Source: Emydura subglobosa (taxonomy: Eukaryota > Chordata > Testudines > Chelidae). From it: a stretch of DNA of 64,000 nt. The position numbers and the translations under genes were made by a program. The notes beneath the pieces were generated by a model that worked only from the letters and a program-made list of their open reading frames with translations, searched no databases and was not told where the DNA came from. Positions 32,001-37,815 of this stretch are shown piece by piece; the stretch's first letter is position 1; the number at the start of each line of letters is the position of its first letter. The stretch is from positions 28,500,540 through 28,564,539 of the forward strand of contig ML679959.1 in assembly GCA_007922225.1 (NCBI GenBank), in the 5' to 3' direction.

Positions 32001-32287
32001 ACAAGCTCACGTCCCAGCATGGCAATGCTCGGTCCGCAGCCTGCATCACCCTCCTTCAAGCCCAGAACCTCTCCCCCACCCTGGCTGTGCGTTGACGCAC
32101 GTTTTCCGCTCAGCGGAGAGAGCTGGCTTCCCAAACTCACCATGTGCGGCTTGGCCTCTCGATCGACCAGGTGGACCTTCCCTGCCATGGTTTTGTAGTT
32201 CTCGATGTCCTGCTGCAGTTCCATGTGCTCGGGGTTGGCCATGAAGAAGGTGTGAGCTGCGTCTGCCGCCTCCTCCAGCTGATTCAG
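7958..32287 (-). CDS. P3H2: Prolyl 3-hydroxylase 2, exons 2-15 (5' partial)
   Basis: P3H2 is an ER-resident Fe(II)- and 2-oxoglutarate-dependent dioxygenase that 3-hydroxylates prolines in collagen chains, notably type IV. Fourteen exons join to 546 codons plus TGA. Numbering residues from the first codon of exon 2, residues 1-204 are the TPR-like helical region, with CXXXC motifs at 85-89 and 121-125. The catalytic domain is in the C-terminal half, with iron ligands H418, D420 and H490 and the 2-oxoglutarate-binding R500. N-glycosylation sequons lie at N298 and N387, and the protein ends in KDEL. The human protein is about 708 residues, so exon 1 should supply about 160 more; it is not found up to 64000. 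P3H2 is chosen over P3H1 and P3H3 by recalled resemblance, for example in the FEEYEYL, HECVRELATRPGRLSP and HKLESDL stretches. P3H3 ends in REEL and differs strongly in exons 3-5. A lineage-specific P3H2 paralogue cannot be excluded. Confidence 0.93.
8185..8415 (+). repeat. MIR/CORE-SINE with L2-type tail
   Basis: The MIR core GTGCCTCAGTTTCCCC is at 8277-8292, preceded by the CTTGGGGAGGTCACTTGACC segment and followed by an L2-like tail containing TTTAAGCTCTTTGGAGG. Confidence 0.85.
8490..8700 (+). repeat. MIR-like SINE, diverged
   Basis: The order of segments follows MIR: AGCAGCCTGGGTGTCAGGAG, then CTACTGAACCCCTCTGCAC, a degraded core, and GGGCTTTGAGATCGCTGG near the end. Confidence 0.65.
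8811..9201. mobile_element. Nonautonomous DNA transposon with TIRs
   Basis: The left end reads GGTTACGTCTACACTGG and the right end CCAGTGTAGACGTAACT, which are inverted repeats of each other. A second internal terminus-like motif GGTACGTCTCCACTGCAG lies at about 8921. No transposase frame is present. The CTACACTG/CAGTGTAG end is shared with several other elements in this window. Confidence 0.7.
9892..10032 (-). CDS. P3H2: P3H2 exon 14, second iron His and 2-OG Arg
   Basis: The exon has 141 nt, 47 codons, phase 0 at both ends. The acceptor is ...ttttttacag. At the 3' end two GT choices lie 3 nt apart. The inner one, GTG followed by gtgagt, gives LYREV joining ERMQADEV, which matches the family pattern LYREL-ERIQADEV, so that donor is used here. 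The exon carries the second iron ligand in the motif ENPHGVKAV (H490) and the 2-oxoglutarate-binding Arg in GQRCAVALW (R500). Both key residues are intact. Confidence 0.96.
10625..11075 (+). mobile_element. CR1 LINE fragment, 3' end
   Basis: Translation gives NLTQEERLKKPGMFSLEKRR and, further on, [19 protein letters not shown], the CR1 RT C-terminus. A GACTTGATGATCTCTCAAAG tail and a TTTTCTATGATCCT end follow. It is from a different, more diverged subfamily than the 3.2-kb and 58-kb copies. Confidence 0.88.
11110..11246. mobile_element. Penelope-like element terminal remnant (probable)
   Basis: The segment TGTAGCTGTGTCTGCCTCAG, GATATTAGAGAGGCGAGGTG, then GTATCTTTTATTGGACCA is followed by a short inverted arm, TCTCACCCACCTTGTCTCAC (11225-11244), matching GAGGCGAGGTGGGTGAGG. 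I recognise this as a dispersed sauropsid family of the Penelope-like terminal type. Assignment rests on memory of the repeat. Confidence 0.5.
12225..12445 (+). repeat. MIR SINE
   Basis: The core TCTCTGTGCCTCGGTTTCTC and CTCTGTAAAATGGAGAAACC lie near 12298-12339, with a 3' part containing CTCAAGTGCTTGGGGATCG. Confidence 0.85.
12580..12634. repeat. Short hairpin repeat
   Basis: The arms CCTCAGAGGTATT (12580-12592) and AATACCTTTGAGG (12622-12634) pair with one mismatch around a GGCGCCTAACTCCCACTG centre. It is of the same type as the hairpins at 31156-31265 and 35191-35279. Confidence 0.75.
12855..12930 (-). CDS. P3H2: P3H2 exon 13
   Basis: The exon has 76 nt: one nucleotide completing a split Ser codon, then 25 codons, ending in phase 0 at a strong gtaagt donor. 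It encodes the jelly-roll strand region ALLYMNADFEGGEFIFTEMD followed by AKTVT, which lies between the HxD and the distal His of the dioxygenase fold. The acceptor is ...cccccag. Confidence 0.95.
12931..13418 (-). other. P3H2: P3H2 intron 12
   Basis: The 488-bp GC-rich intron has no recognisable repeat or other feature. Confidence 0.85.
13419..13536 (-). CDS. P3H2: P3H2 exon 12, HxD iron-binding motif
   Basis: The exon has 118 nt: two nucleotides of a split Gly codon, 38 codons, then two nucleotides of a split Ser codon. The acceptor is ...ctgcctag and the donor gtaggg. It encodes DLSHPIHADNCLLDPEASEC and then WKEPPAYTFRDY. The His-Ala-Asp triplet (H418, D420) is the first pair of iron ligands of the 2-oxoglutarate dioxygenase site. 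The region is strongly conserved in the P3H family and carries no disabling change. Confidence 0.96.
13537..14033 (-). other. P3H2: P3H2 intron 11
   Basis: The 497-bp intron includes a purine-rich stretch on the plus strand at about 13815-13860, which is pyrimidine-rich in the transcript. Nothing else is seen. Confidence 0.85.
14034..14184 (-). CDS. P3H2: P3H2 exon 11
   Basis: The exon has 151 nt, 50 codons plus one nucleotide. The acceptor is ...gccctgcag before TCT GGC TAC GAG, and the donor is gtaagg. It encodes SGYEGLIPLKSARLFYDVSE, a helix with KARRIVESYF, and then LLNSTLYFSYTHMVCRTALP. NST at 387-389 is an N-glycosylation sequon at a position I recall as conserved in P3H2. It is separated from exon 10 by an 88-bp intron, the shortest in the gene. 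Confidence 0.96.
14273..14368 (-). CDS. P3H2: P3H2 exon 10
   Basis: The exon has 96 nt, 32 codons, phase 0 on both sides. The acceptor is ...tttctttcag and the donor gtgcgg, a weaker-than-consensus donor. It encodes EIMLAGDGYRGKTSPHTPNE and then RFEGATVLKALK, the start of the prolyl 4-hydroxylase-like catalytic domain. The SPHTPNERFEG stretch is characteristic of P3H enzymes. Confidence 0.96.
14369..15518 (-). other. P3H2: P3H2 intron 9
   Basis: The 1150-bp intron contains one MIR (14600-14812). The rest is unremarkable. Confidence 0.85.
14600..14812 (+). repeat. MIR SINE
   Basis: The core CTGTGCCTCAGTTTCCTCCT and CTCTAAAATGGGGATAACAG lie at about 14697-14735, followed by the tail GTTAAAAGCACTATGCAAAA. 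Confidence 0.88.
15519..15646 (-). CDS. P3H2: P3H2 exon 9
   Basis: The exon has 128 nt: two nucleotides completing a split Gly codon, then 42 codons ending at a gtgagt donor. It encodes GSLLYSDVEFVYNSQLLNGT followed by QRVLLDNVISEEECGELRRV and AS. NGT at 298-300 is an N-glycosylation sequon. The acceptor is ...tttcccgcag and is followed by a run of five G, so acceptor slippage of a base or two can be excluded only by the reading frame, which fits exactly. Confidence 0.95.
18090..18190 (+). mobile_element. CR1 LINE 3' end, strongly truncated
   Basis: GGTTGGTCCTGCTGTGAGCA, then GGGGTGGGACTAGGTGACCT, and a GCTCTGATTCTA end match the CR1 3' UTR. It carries only about 100 bp. Confidence 0.8.
19750..19771 (+). 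repeat. Poly-G run, 22 nt
   Basis: An uninterrupted run of 22 G on the plus strand (C run in the P3H2 transcript), followed by TCCATTTTTTC. The exact length may be affected by sequencing error. Confidence 0.95.
20905..21025 (+). repeat. MIR 3' part
   Basis: GACTTTGGGCCACAG, ACGGGGTATTGTGTGAGGAT and GACACTACAGAGCGCCAAGG follow the order of the MIR 3' half. The core itself is lost. Confidence 0.55.
21354..21448 (-). CDS. P3H2: P3H2 exon 8, with tandem acceptor
   Basis: The exon has 95 nt: one nucleotide completing a split Arg codon from exon 7, 31 codons, and one nucleotide of a Gly codon. It encodes VPSGVHSELADGPG, the lysine/proline-rich LSPEKKPKPK, then MDRELRE. Two AGs lie 11 nt apart. 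Only the intron-side one, after ...gtctcctcag at 21448, keeps frame with exon 7 and restores the VPSGV family motif. Using the later AG (exon start 21437) would shift the frame. The linker between the helical and catalytic halves is more basic than the version I recall in mammals. Confidence 0.92.
21449..22204 (-). other. P3H2: P3H2 intron 7
   Basis: The 756-bp intron carries a 16-T run (21510-21525) and a MIR (21815-22035). Its acceptor end contains the tandem AG discussed under exon 8. Confidence 0.85.
21815..22035 (+). repeat. MIR SINE
   Basis: CTCTGTGCCTCCGTTTCCCC, then CATCAGTAAAACATGGCTAA, and a 3' part with GTCTGTAACTAGACTGAAAA. The same 3' variant occurs in the copy at 23025-23300. 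Confidence 0.88.
22205..22245 (-). CDS. P3H2: P3H2 exon 7, 41-nt microexon
   Basis: The exon is only 41 nt: 13 codons plus two nucleotides. It encodes SYWSSYGARQDEH and the first two bases of an Arg codon. The acceptor is ...cttcctgcag and the donor gtaaga. The equivalent family segment follows TEP with a pattern like NYWIRYGGRQDENR, which fixes frame and identity. Skipping this exon would shift the frame of the transcript. Confidence 0.93.
22246..23574 (-). other. P3H2: P3H2 intron 6
   Basis: The 1329-bp intron holds a MIR at 23025-23300. Nothing else is recognised. Confidence 0.85.
23025..23300 (+). repeat. MIR SINE
   Basis: The segment order is GGTCCAGTGGCTAACATACT (tRNA-like head), CCCTTGGGCAAGTTACTTAG, CCTCGGTTTCCCCAACAGTA, and the 3' GTCTGTAACTAGATTGAAAA. 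Confidence 0.88.
23575..23664 (-). CDS. P3H2: P3H2 exon 6
   Basis: The exon has 90 nt, 30 codons, phase 0 at both ends. The acceptor is ...ggttattgcag and the donor gtaacg. It encodes EAATFLRRHKLESDLLQMGA followed by TGLGFSYTEP. The RRHKLES and GLGFSYTEP segments are typical of P3H2 rather than P3H1 or P3H3. Confidence 0.95.
23665..24643 (-). other. P3H2: P3H2 intron 5
   Basis: The 979-bp intron contains a TIR element at about 23760-23955. From about 24000 to the exon nothing is recognised. Confidence 0.85.
23760..23955. mobile_element. Nonautonomous DNA element (hAT-like MITE, probable)
   Basis: It contains GTAGTGTAGACGTTTGCTAC, ATCAATGGAAGAGGTTTTCC and an inverted counterpart TTGATGGAAGAATTCTTCAT, and ends AAGTTTTAGTGTAGACCAGG. 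Family name is by recollection. Confidence 0.55.
24644..24786 (-). CDS. P3H2: P3H2 exon 5
   Basis: The exon has 143 nt: two nucleotides of a split Val codon, then 47 codons ending at a gtgaga donor. The acceptor is ...tcacttgcag. It encodes GEYTKALECAKSYLLFHPDD, then EAVLENAGYYKSLLEETLDP and ESIKPRK. This is a TPR-like helical pair at the end of the N-terminal scaffold region. Confidence 0.96.
25030..25130 (-). repeat. MIR SINE, antisense
   Basis: The plus strand reads TATTTTACATAGAGGGAAAC, CAAGGCACAGAGGACTTAGG, and GACAGAAACCCAGAACC, the reverse of the MIR core and head. Confidence 0.85.
25781..25862 (+). mobile_element. CR1 LINE 3' end, 82 bp
   Basis: CTGAGGTTAGTCCTGCTTTG, then AGCAGGGGGTTGGACTAGAT and an ATATTCTATGATTCT end nearly match the last 80 bp of the 58-kb CR1. 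It is flanked by GGTGCCTATTT on the left and TTAGGCACCTC on the right, halves of the hairpin repeat it inserted into. Confidence 0.92.
26112..26243 (-). CDS. P3H2: P3H2 exon 4
   Basis: The exon has 132 nt: two nucleotides completing Asp, 43 codons, one nucleotide of Val. The acceptor is ...cccctgcag and the donor gtaaag. It encodes HYMQILVCEHECVRELATRP, then GRLSPIENYLPLHYDYLQFA and YYR. CEHEC (121-125) is one of the CXXXC motifs of the family. This is among the best-conserved exons and the clearest P3H2 signature in the window. Confidence 0.97.
26770..27010 (-). mobile_element. Old L3/CR1-like LINE fragment
   Basis: The plus strand reads like the reverse of a CR1/L3 3' region: CATCCAGCTCATCATGTGAG, TTCCACTGCTTCCTTTTGGA, TCTGATTGATGTGCAGCCTA, then CTCAATTTCATCCC. 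It is the only LINE copy oriented with the P3H2 transcript that I recognise. Confidence 0.55.
28763..29015. mobile_element. TIR element (MITE), diverged
   Basis: It starts near GGGCTTATCTGCAGACGAAA and ends near CTAGACTAGGGTATGTTCTG, GTATAACTATACTGGGGGAC. Internally it has TTTATGCCAATATAACTATA. This matches my memory of a dispersed turtle MITE family; confidence is limited. Confidence 0.4.
29750..29935 (+). repeat. MIR SINE
   Basis: GGACAGGCCCTGGAGCCAGG, TTCTGCGTTCCAGCCTTGAT, then TATCCTCTCTGTGCCCCAGT are in MIR order. Both the tRNA-like head and the core are retained. Confidence 0.88.
30245..30428 (+). mobile_element. CR1 LINE 3' end, diverged
   Basis: CTAGCTAGATTTAAGATGGC and GTAAGTTTATGAATGAGGTC are followed by GGGGACTGGACTCTACGACC and AGGAGGTCCCTTCAGTCCTG, as in older CR1 tails. 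Confidence 0.65.
30495..30550 (-). repeat. MIR core, antisense
   Basis: The plus strand reads TGTCCCCATTTGGAAGAGGG, then GGAAACTGAGGCAGAGGGGC, the reversed MIR core. Confidence 0.75.
30893..31082 (-). CDS. P3H2: P3H2 exon 3
   Basis: The exon has 190 nt, 63 codons plus one nucleotide of Asp. The acceptor is ...ctctttgcag and the donor gtgagg. It encodes EDYSAGVKLYDEEEYALAIE, SLERALKGYYTADVECRVLC and EGPQRFEEYEYLEYKADLYE, then AIA. CRVLC (85-89) is a CXXXC motif. The first half has drifted more from the mammalian sequence I recall than the EGPQRFEEYEY part has. Confidence 0.96.
31083..32140 (-). other. P3H2: P3H2 intron 2
   Basis: The 1058-bp intron has a hairpin repeat (31156-31265). A 210-codon plus-strand frame at 31566-32198 crosses into the antisense of exon 2 and is judged non-coding. 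Confidence 0.85.
31156..31265. repeat. Hairpin repeat (palindromic MITE-like)
   Basis: The arm TTTAGGCACTCTGGAGCCTA (31180-31199) pairs with TAGGCTCCTAAGTGCCTAAA (31225-31244) with two mismatches. Looser pairing extends outward to about 31156 and 31265. Confidence 0.8.
32141..32287 (-). CDS. P3H2: P3H2 exon 2
   Basis: The exon has 147 nt, 49 codons, phase 0 at both ends. The acceptor is ...ccttgttctag and the donor gtgagt. It encodes LNQLEEAADAAHTFFMANPE, HMELQQDIENYKTMAGKVHL and VDREAKPHM, a TPR-like helical segment. This is the most 5' exon visible. Everything above 32287 belongs to intron 1 or lies beyond it. Confidence 0.96.
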
Positions 32288-32624
32288 CTAGAACAAGGGA
32301 CGAAACGTCCAGCTGGTCAGAGCCCTGCTCAGACAAGCCAGAACCGCCCCCCGAGAGACGACAAGCACCGCTCTGAATATTTCCTTCCCATTTGCCACCG
32401 TTCCGCGTTCCCGGGGGCATCTGGGCACAACCCACCAGCTGCAGCTGAACGCAGGGAGGAACCCTGCCACTCGGTCTGTTCCAAGAGCTTATCAATGGCC
32501 GGCAACAGGGGCTGGGAAGGGACCAGTAGCCGATGAGATGAACATCGAGTGAGGGGAGAACTCAAGTTAAAACTGAGCAGGCAGAACAAAGGAAGCGATT
32601 TCAACGACAGAGCAGCCTGGTGCA

Positions 32625-32725
32625 GCGAGGCCAGGAGATCGGGAGCCTGTTCCCGCCTGCCCGGGTGACCGTGGGCAAGTCACTTCGCTCCTCTGCGACT
32701 CACTTTCCCCAGGGGATAGCAGCTC
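32625..32725 (+). repeat. MIR fragment
   Basis: CGGGAGCCTGTTCCCGCC, then GACCGTGGGCAAGTCACTTC and CTCTGCGACTCACTTTCCCC match the MIR head and core order. Confidence 0.65.
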
Positions 32726-33259
32726 CTTCGGCGGAGGGTGTGGGCACGGAGCAGCAGTAACTGCGGCTCTGAGCGACATCAACTCCTGCTTGGAGCCAGT
32801 AAATACACGTGGCCTGGTGCTGAGGTTAGCTCTGCCTAGGGCAGGGCTGCCCCGCCCCGTCGTGGAGCACAAAACCTCGGGGACTTGTGGCAGAAGGGTG
32901 GGTTGGCCTAGGGGGAGCATGAGAGACCACACAAGAGAGACCAGCCGCTCCCCCCACTGAACTCTGATCTGAATTCCCCTAGAAACCCCTCCCTGGGAGG
33001 GAACATCCTGCTGCATCCTGCCCATCTGCAACCAGACCCAGGCTCCGGGCTCGCTTTGGTTTGCACAGGGGACCGCAGAGCCCTTGTGAGGCAGTTTTCA
33101 ATTGCAAACGGCCAAGTTCTAGTCTCAGCCACACTGTGGTCGGCAGTTAACTCACTCCAGATTTACACTGGTGTAACGGATAGCGGATGCTGGCCCGGCA
33201 CTGGTCAAGTAAAGACTCTAGCCTGAGCACACCTGCTGCAGCAGTGGGACCTGGAGGGA

Positions 33260-34420
33260 AAGAGACAGATGTCTAGGGAAAACATCTGCCTGCTGACAGC
33301 CTCCCACCCCCGCCCAGTGGAGAAAAGGAAAGGAGGTCGCATCACTGGCTGTGGCCCCGCAGCACCGCCGAGAAAGGGCAGGTGCAGGTCAGGAGCCAGC
33401 TCTCCAGGGTGCCGGCCCGTAGAGAGCACAAGGCCCGTCCCAGCTGAGCACTGGCTGACAGTGGAGCTAGACTCCCAGGACCCGATTCTCCTCTTGCGTT
33501 GGGTGACAGCAGGCCCGCCCGAGGCCTACGCACCGCTGGACTCCCACGTACGCCGGCGGGGGTTTCACCGACGCTCCCCCACATCAGACTCAGGCCCTCA
33601 CCATTCACGGAGAGCAGAAGGAGGCCCAGGGTGGAGCAGGTATCTTGCAGCGAGGGAGTGGGGCAGGGTGGGGAGCCAGCCCCCAGCCTGCCCTTATTGC
33701 ACCAGTCCTGGAGCAGGGAAGGTGGGGACGCACTCCAGGAAAGCTCGTGGCTCCCACTGGATATATTCGGTCTGTCTGAGTCAACCAGAAAGCCCCTGGG
33801 GATTCCCAGCTCGGCACCCCTCACCCCAGCAATGGGGCTTGTCGCTTCCAGCCCGAAACCTCTGAAATGATCAGTCTCTGCCGCTGAAAGCCGCTCAGTG
33901 CACACGACTCAGAACGGCCCGATGGCTTGTGCCCCAAACGAGCTGGTCCCCAACCGATGGGGGCAGCACAAGGGAACGGGGCGACCGCCCGAGAAGCATT
34001 CGACACCGCGGGCCCAGCCCACCACCCGGTGGCAGGCCACTGCCATGTGGTTTTCAGGGATCCCAGGAGAGGCGAGCCTGGAGGTGAGATTTCCCAGGTG
34101 CACAGCCCTGACTCGGTTATCGGACACCTCACCGAAATGCCCTCTGCCAGCGTACGGCCCCAGGAAGCAGACTCCAGCCACACGCAGGCACTTGTGCACA
34201 TGTGGGCAGCTCAGCCTCGATTACAACCGTTCGACGGAGACCCCGTGCCAGCCTTCCTGCCCGAGGGACCGCAAAGCCTGGCCAGCCCCCAGAAGCTGTT
34301 AATCACCCGGGATCGAGAGCAAGAGACCGCGCTGGACGCCAGCCAGCTCAGCACCCCTAACTCTGTGCCCCAGCACAGCGTGACCGAGGGAAAAGTGCGG
34401 TAGGGCTGTGAACGCGAACC
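33260..34420. other. GC/CpG-rich block about 1 kb 5' of exon 2
   Basis: The region is richer in CG dinucleotides than most of intron 1, especially 33490-33580 and 33970-34040. It shows open frames on both strands (for example 198 codons plus at 33269-33865 and 187 codons minus at 33342-33905). None has recognisable protein similarity. Such mirrored frames are expected in GC-rich DNA. A CpG-island-like regulatory role is possible but unproven. Confidence 0.35.
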
Positions 34421-35190
34421 GCATGTTACTTGGCCAGCCCCGCGGGTTGTTGGTAAACCACACTGGTTTACTTGCTTTGGTCTTGTCTGCTGCTCAGATT
34501 CCCAGACCACCCAGTGTGCGCGGGGGGGCTGCCCTGGCTTGTCTTCTCTCTTAGTGTCTGCCCTGGCTCGCGATGTAGGTCAGAGCACCGTGGCCTGCCT
34601 CGAATCAGCAAGTCACCTGCCCAGAACCAGGCAGGCCCACCTTCCAGCAGCTGGACTTTGGTTTGTGTGACTGGTCACACTTTACCCTCAGGTTCCGTTT
34701 AGCAACCGTTTAGGGAGGGTGAATACGTGACTGACAGGTGCCTTAACAAGCGGGCAACCGATTCTCCGCGTGGCTGCCTGGTCTGCGGGTTGCTTACAAC
34801 ACAGGTAACGGGAATTTTACCACCTTCTGCACCTTCCCAACCATCGAGAACGAGGGTTTTCAACCTTTTCTCATCTGCAGGCCCCTGAAAGACGTTGAAT
34901 GGAGGTGGGTTTCCCTGGAAATCTTAGACATGGTCTGAGGACACTTAGGGATCTGCGGACCACAGGTTGAAAACCAGCGATCTATAAGATGCAGTACGTG
35001 TGTCTAACACACCTGTCAGTCCTTTCTAGACCATTTATATATGGAACCTGTGTCCATCTGATGCACCGACGCTCCTCCTTACAACGTCCCAGCCCTTCAT
35101 AAACTTAAAGAAATTCACCCTGACAACGTCTCCTGCAAGTATCAGTATCCACATTTTATCCACTGGGGTGCAGACACACGCAGAGGTGAA

Positions 35191-35279
35191 GGCCCAGATG
35201 CTTCAAGGGAATTAGGCACCTGTGTGTCATGAATTTCACTGGGAGTTAGGTGCCTAAACACCTTTTGAGGATCTGGTCC
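35191..35279. repeat. Hairpin repeat (palindromic MITE-like)
   Basis: The outer arms GGCCCAGATGCTTCAA and TTTTGAGGATCTGGTCC pair imperfectly. The inner arms TTAGGCACCT and AGGTGCCTAA pair perfectly. It is of the same type as 12580-12634 and 31156-31265. Confidence 0.75.
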
Positions 35280-36892
35280 TAAATGACTTGCTGAAGCCGG
35301 TGCAGGAAGAAGATGGCAGAGCTCCAAGTCCCCCGCCTTGCACCCTAACCGCAAGACGATCTTTCCTCTGCATCTCTCCCAGTGCTGTTGCACATTTCTG
35401 GCCCCCTTCCTGCGTCTGTTTACGGTACATCCCAGCCAGCCCCTGAGGAAAAGCTGTGTTGCTAGCAGCGGTGCGGCTCACCGAGGAAGACACGCCAATC
35501 GCAGAGAGCACAGAACTAATTCCGGTCAGAAAGGCACCGGCCAGCTGTGGTTTTTCTTTGCTGCGTAGACAGATCCGAAGCAGCAACTGCTTTGGCTGCA
35601 GCTGGTCGGATGGCCCCCAGCTGTCCTCTGCCTAGCACTGCTGCAGCGCTCAGGACTCCTGGCGTTGGAGAGGGCTTGCTCAAGGCACATTTTTCCCAGA
35701 AGAGCACGGTACAGGAGCCTTGTTTTTACGTTCCGTGTGGCTTCAAGCAGGAAGGCAGCCTTTGGACTCAGCTAGACCAGGAAAATTCCTCTGGAAGCAC
35801 GAGGTCCCGGCTGAGTTGCCGCAAACCTGTTCCCATTCGGAAACTGGAGCTGGCTGCCAGGATTCATAAAAGAGGCCAGTTGTTTAACCGGCAGCGCAGC
35901 ACCTCGACCTGCACTGTACGTACGGTTCAGTGGGGCTTGGGGAAACACAAGGCTCACTGAAAATGTATATTTTTGTTCCGAGGCAGCTTTTTCGAAAAGT
36001 TTAGTGGGAACATATCTTGGCAGGGAACAACCTTGGCTGGTGCCATTCGAGTTTCCTCTCTCGAACAAAAATTCCAAGCGGCAAAAATGCTTTAAGAAGC
36101 TCCCGAGCTGGATTTCCTTTAGCACTGTAAAAACTAGGCAGGGAATTAAAAAGTACAGCAAGGCCCTGAAAATAATTCAACATTAACAAAAAGCAAGCGA
36201 GCAAACTTGGGTAATCTAATCAGAGAAGCACATGGCAGGGAAGTGCTCCATGGATCACACAGGGACACTCTCAAAAGGCATGTCAGAAATCCCTGAAAGA
36301 ACCACACTGCTCTTTTGTCTGTGATGTGGGAATATTGAGATGAGAATAAATGCAAACACGGTTCTGAGAGCAAAGAGCAGTGAAACACAAATGGACAGCA
36401 AATGCATCACCAGCAGCTGTCAGGAATAATCGGCTGAGATTTGCATGGATACCTAGGGGATCTGGAAACGATACATTTATCGGGCTACCGAATCCCGTAA
36501 GCGGTTTTGAAACTCTAAGACATTATTTTGAAACAATTAGTTAGCAAATCAAGCAGAGACGCTATTTTGCTGTTGGTCCTGGTGGTACACAGGTGCAGCA
36601 CACAATAAAAAAATAATATCTACCTACTTCTATGGCCCCACTTACTGTAGTTTTTGAACAACTCCCAACTGTATAAAAATAGAAAACAACAACAGTTTCT
36701 CCCTCCCTTCCTTCCTTCCCTGCCTGAAGGAGGAATTAGTTCATAGAACTGTGCATATGAAAAACTCATCCAGGAGAAGCTGAGTCCAAGAGATCGATTT
36801 TGAATAAGATGAGGTTCTGAACTGGGGAAGAGAGAACTTTCATGGGGGCTGGACCTGGACTGGAACTCTCTGCTGGAAGAGCAAATGAACAC

Positions 36893-37000
36893 TTACCATT
36901 AGCACTCACATAGTGCTTTGCACGCTGGCATTTCGAAGCGCTGCACAAAGATGGAAAAGAACTATTATCCTTATTTTAATGATACTGGGGAAACGACGTG
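36893..37000 (-). repeat. MIR-like fragment, antisense
   Basis: GCACTCACATAGTGCTTTGC, CGAAGCGCTGCACAAAGATG, then TTATCCTTATTTTAATGATA and CTGGGGAAAC follow a reversed MIR 3' half. Confidence 0.55.
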
Positions 37001-37009
37001 TCTGTCGAC

Positions 37010-37490
37010 AGTTCAGTGTACGCCCAGGGTTAGTAGAATTCGAGTTAGCAGATCTTGGGTTAGTTAACCTAGGGCTTGAGCGTCTACGCTCATTTGTAAC
37101 CCCAGGTTAGGAATTGTTGAACCCTGGGTCCCAACCTGGGCTCCAGTGTCTACGCTGCAGTGTGTGTCCTCAAGTCCAGCCACCCTTATCCTAGACTTCC
37201 TAGCACACTCTCAAAATATGCCCTTTGTTCGTGGGGCAGGGTGAGGAAACTTGACTGTCCAGGGGACAAAGGAAGTTGGCCTGTGGGATACTTTTGGCAG
37301 ACTCCCAGAGCACAAGCTCAAAGGGGCTGTGTCTACACTTCAAAACTATAGGACTTAAACCCTGGGTAGCAGCTTGACTCAGGGTCGGACCCTCCATCCC
37401 TGTGGGGTCCTGGGTCCCTGGGTCAGGGCAATCTGTGCGGAAATGGAAGGGGGGTTAGGCTTGAGCCTGAAGTTGAACCCTGGGTGCGTC
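37010..37490. mobile_element. Inverted-terminal-repeat DNA element, copy 1
   Basis: It starts TTCAGTGTACGCCCAGGGTT and ends with the inverted counterpart AACCCTGGGTGCGTCTACAC. The interior is shared with copy 2 at 44828-45372 over nearly its whole length, including GGTTAGGAATTGTTGAACCC, TAGACTTCCTAGCAC and CAGCTTGACTCAGGGTC. There is no coding capacity, so it is nonautonomous. Confidence 0.85.
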
Positions 37491-37745
37491 TACACTGTAA
37501 CAAAACACCCACAGCATGGCCACGGCTGGCTTGGGTTAGCTGGCTGGGGCTATGGGGCTATAAACACTGCAGTGTAGGCATGCCGGTTTGAGTCGGAGCT
37601 CGGGCTCTGCGTCCCTGCAAGGGAGGAGGGTCTCCAAGTCCGGGCTCCCTCCTGAGCCTGCATGTCTGCACAGCAGGGTTAGCCCCGCAGGGCGAGCCAG
37701 CTGACCGAGTCGCGGGTTTTTTGACTGCAGGGCAGACATACCCCA
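37484..37745. mobile_element. Palindromic MITE, copy 1
   Basis: The left end is TGCGTCTACACTGTAA and the right end GACTGCAGGGCAGACATACC. The two halves are loosely inverted copies of each other around a GGGAGGAGGGTCTCCAAGTC centre. The right half contains AGCCAGCTGACCGAGTCGCG, which resembles the TGGGTCAGCTGACTCGGGTT of the copy at 38985. It abuts the previous element, and the border between them is not certain. Confidence 0.7.
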
Positions 37746-37815
37746 AGTGACGTAGCCTGGAGGCCCAGAAATCAATCCCAGAGCTGGGAACAGAAATTGT
37801 TTCCTTGTTGCAAAA

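Noticed and set aside
31566..32198. 210-codon plus-strand frame
   Set aside because: It runs into the antisense of P3H2 exon 2 (32141-32198). The real coding strand there is minus, supported by homology and splice phases.
33269..33905. Mirrored 198-codon (+) and 187-codon (-) frames
   Set aside because: Opposed long frames in CpG-rich DNA are expected by chance. Neither resembles the missing P3H2 exon 1 (no signal peptide or CXXXC motif) nor any known family.
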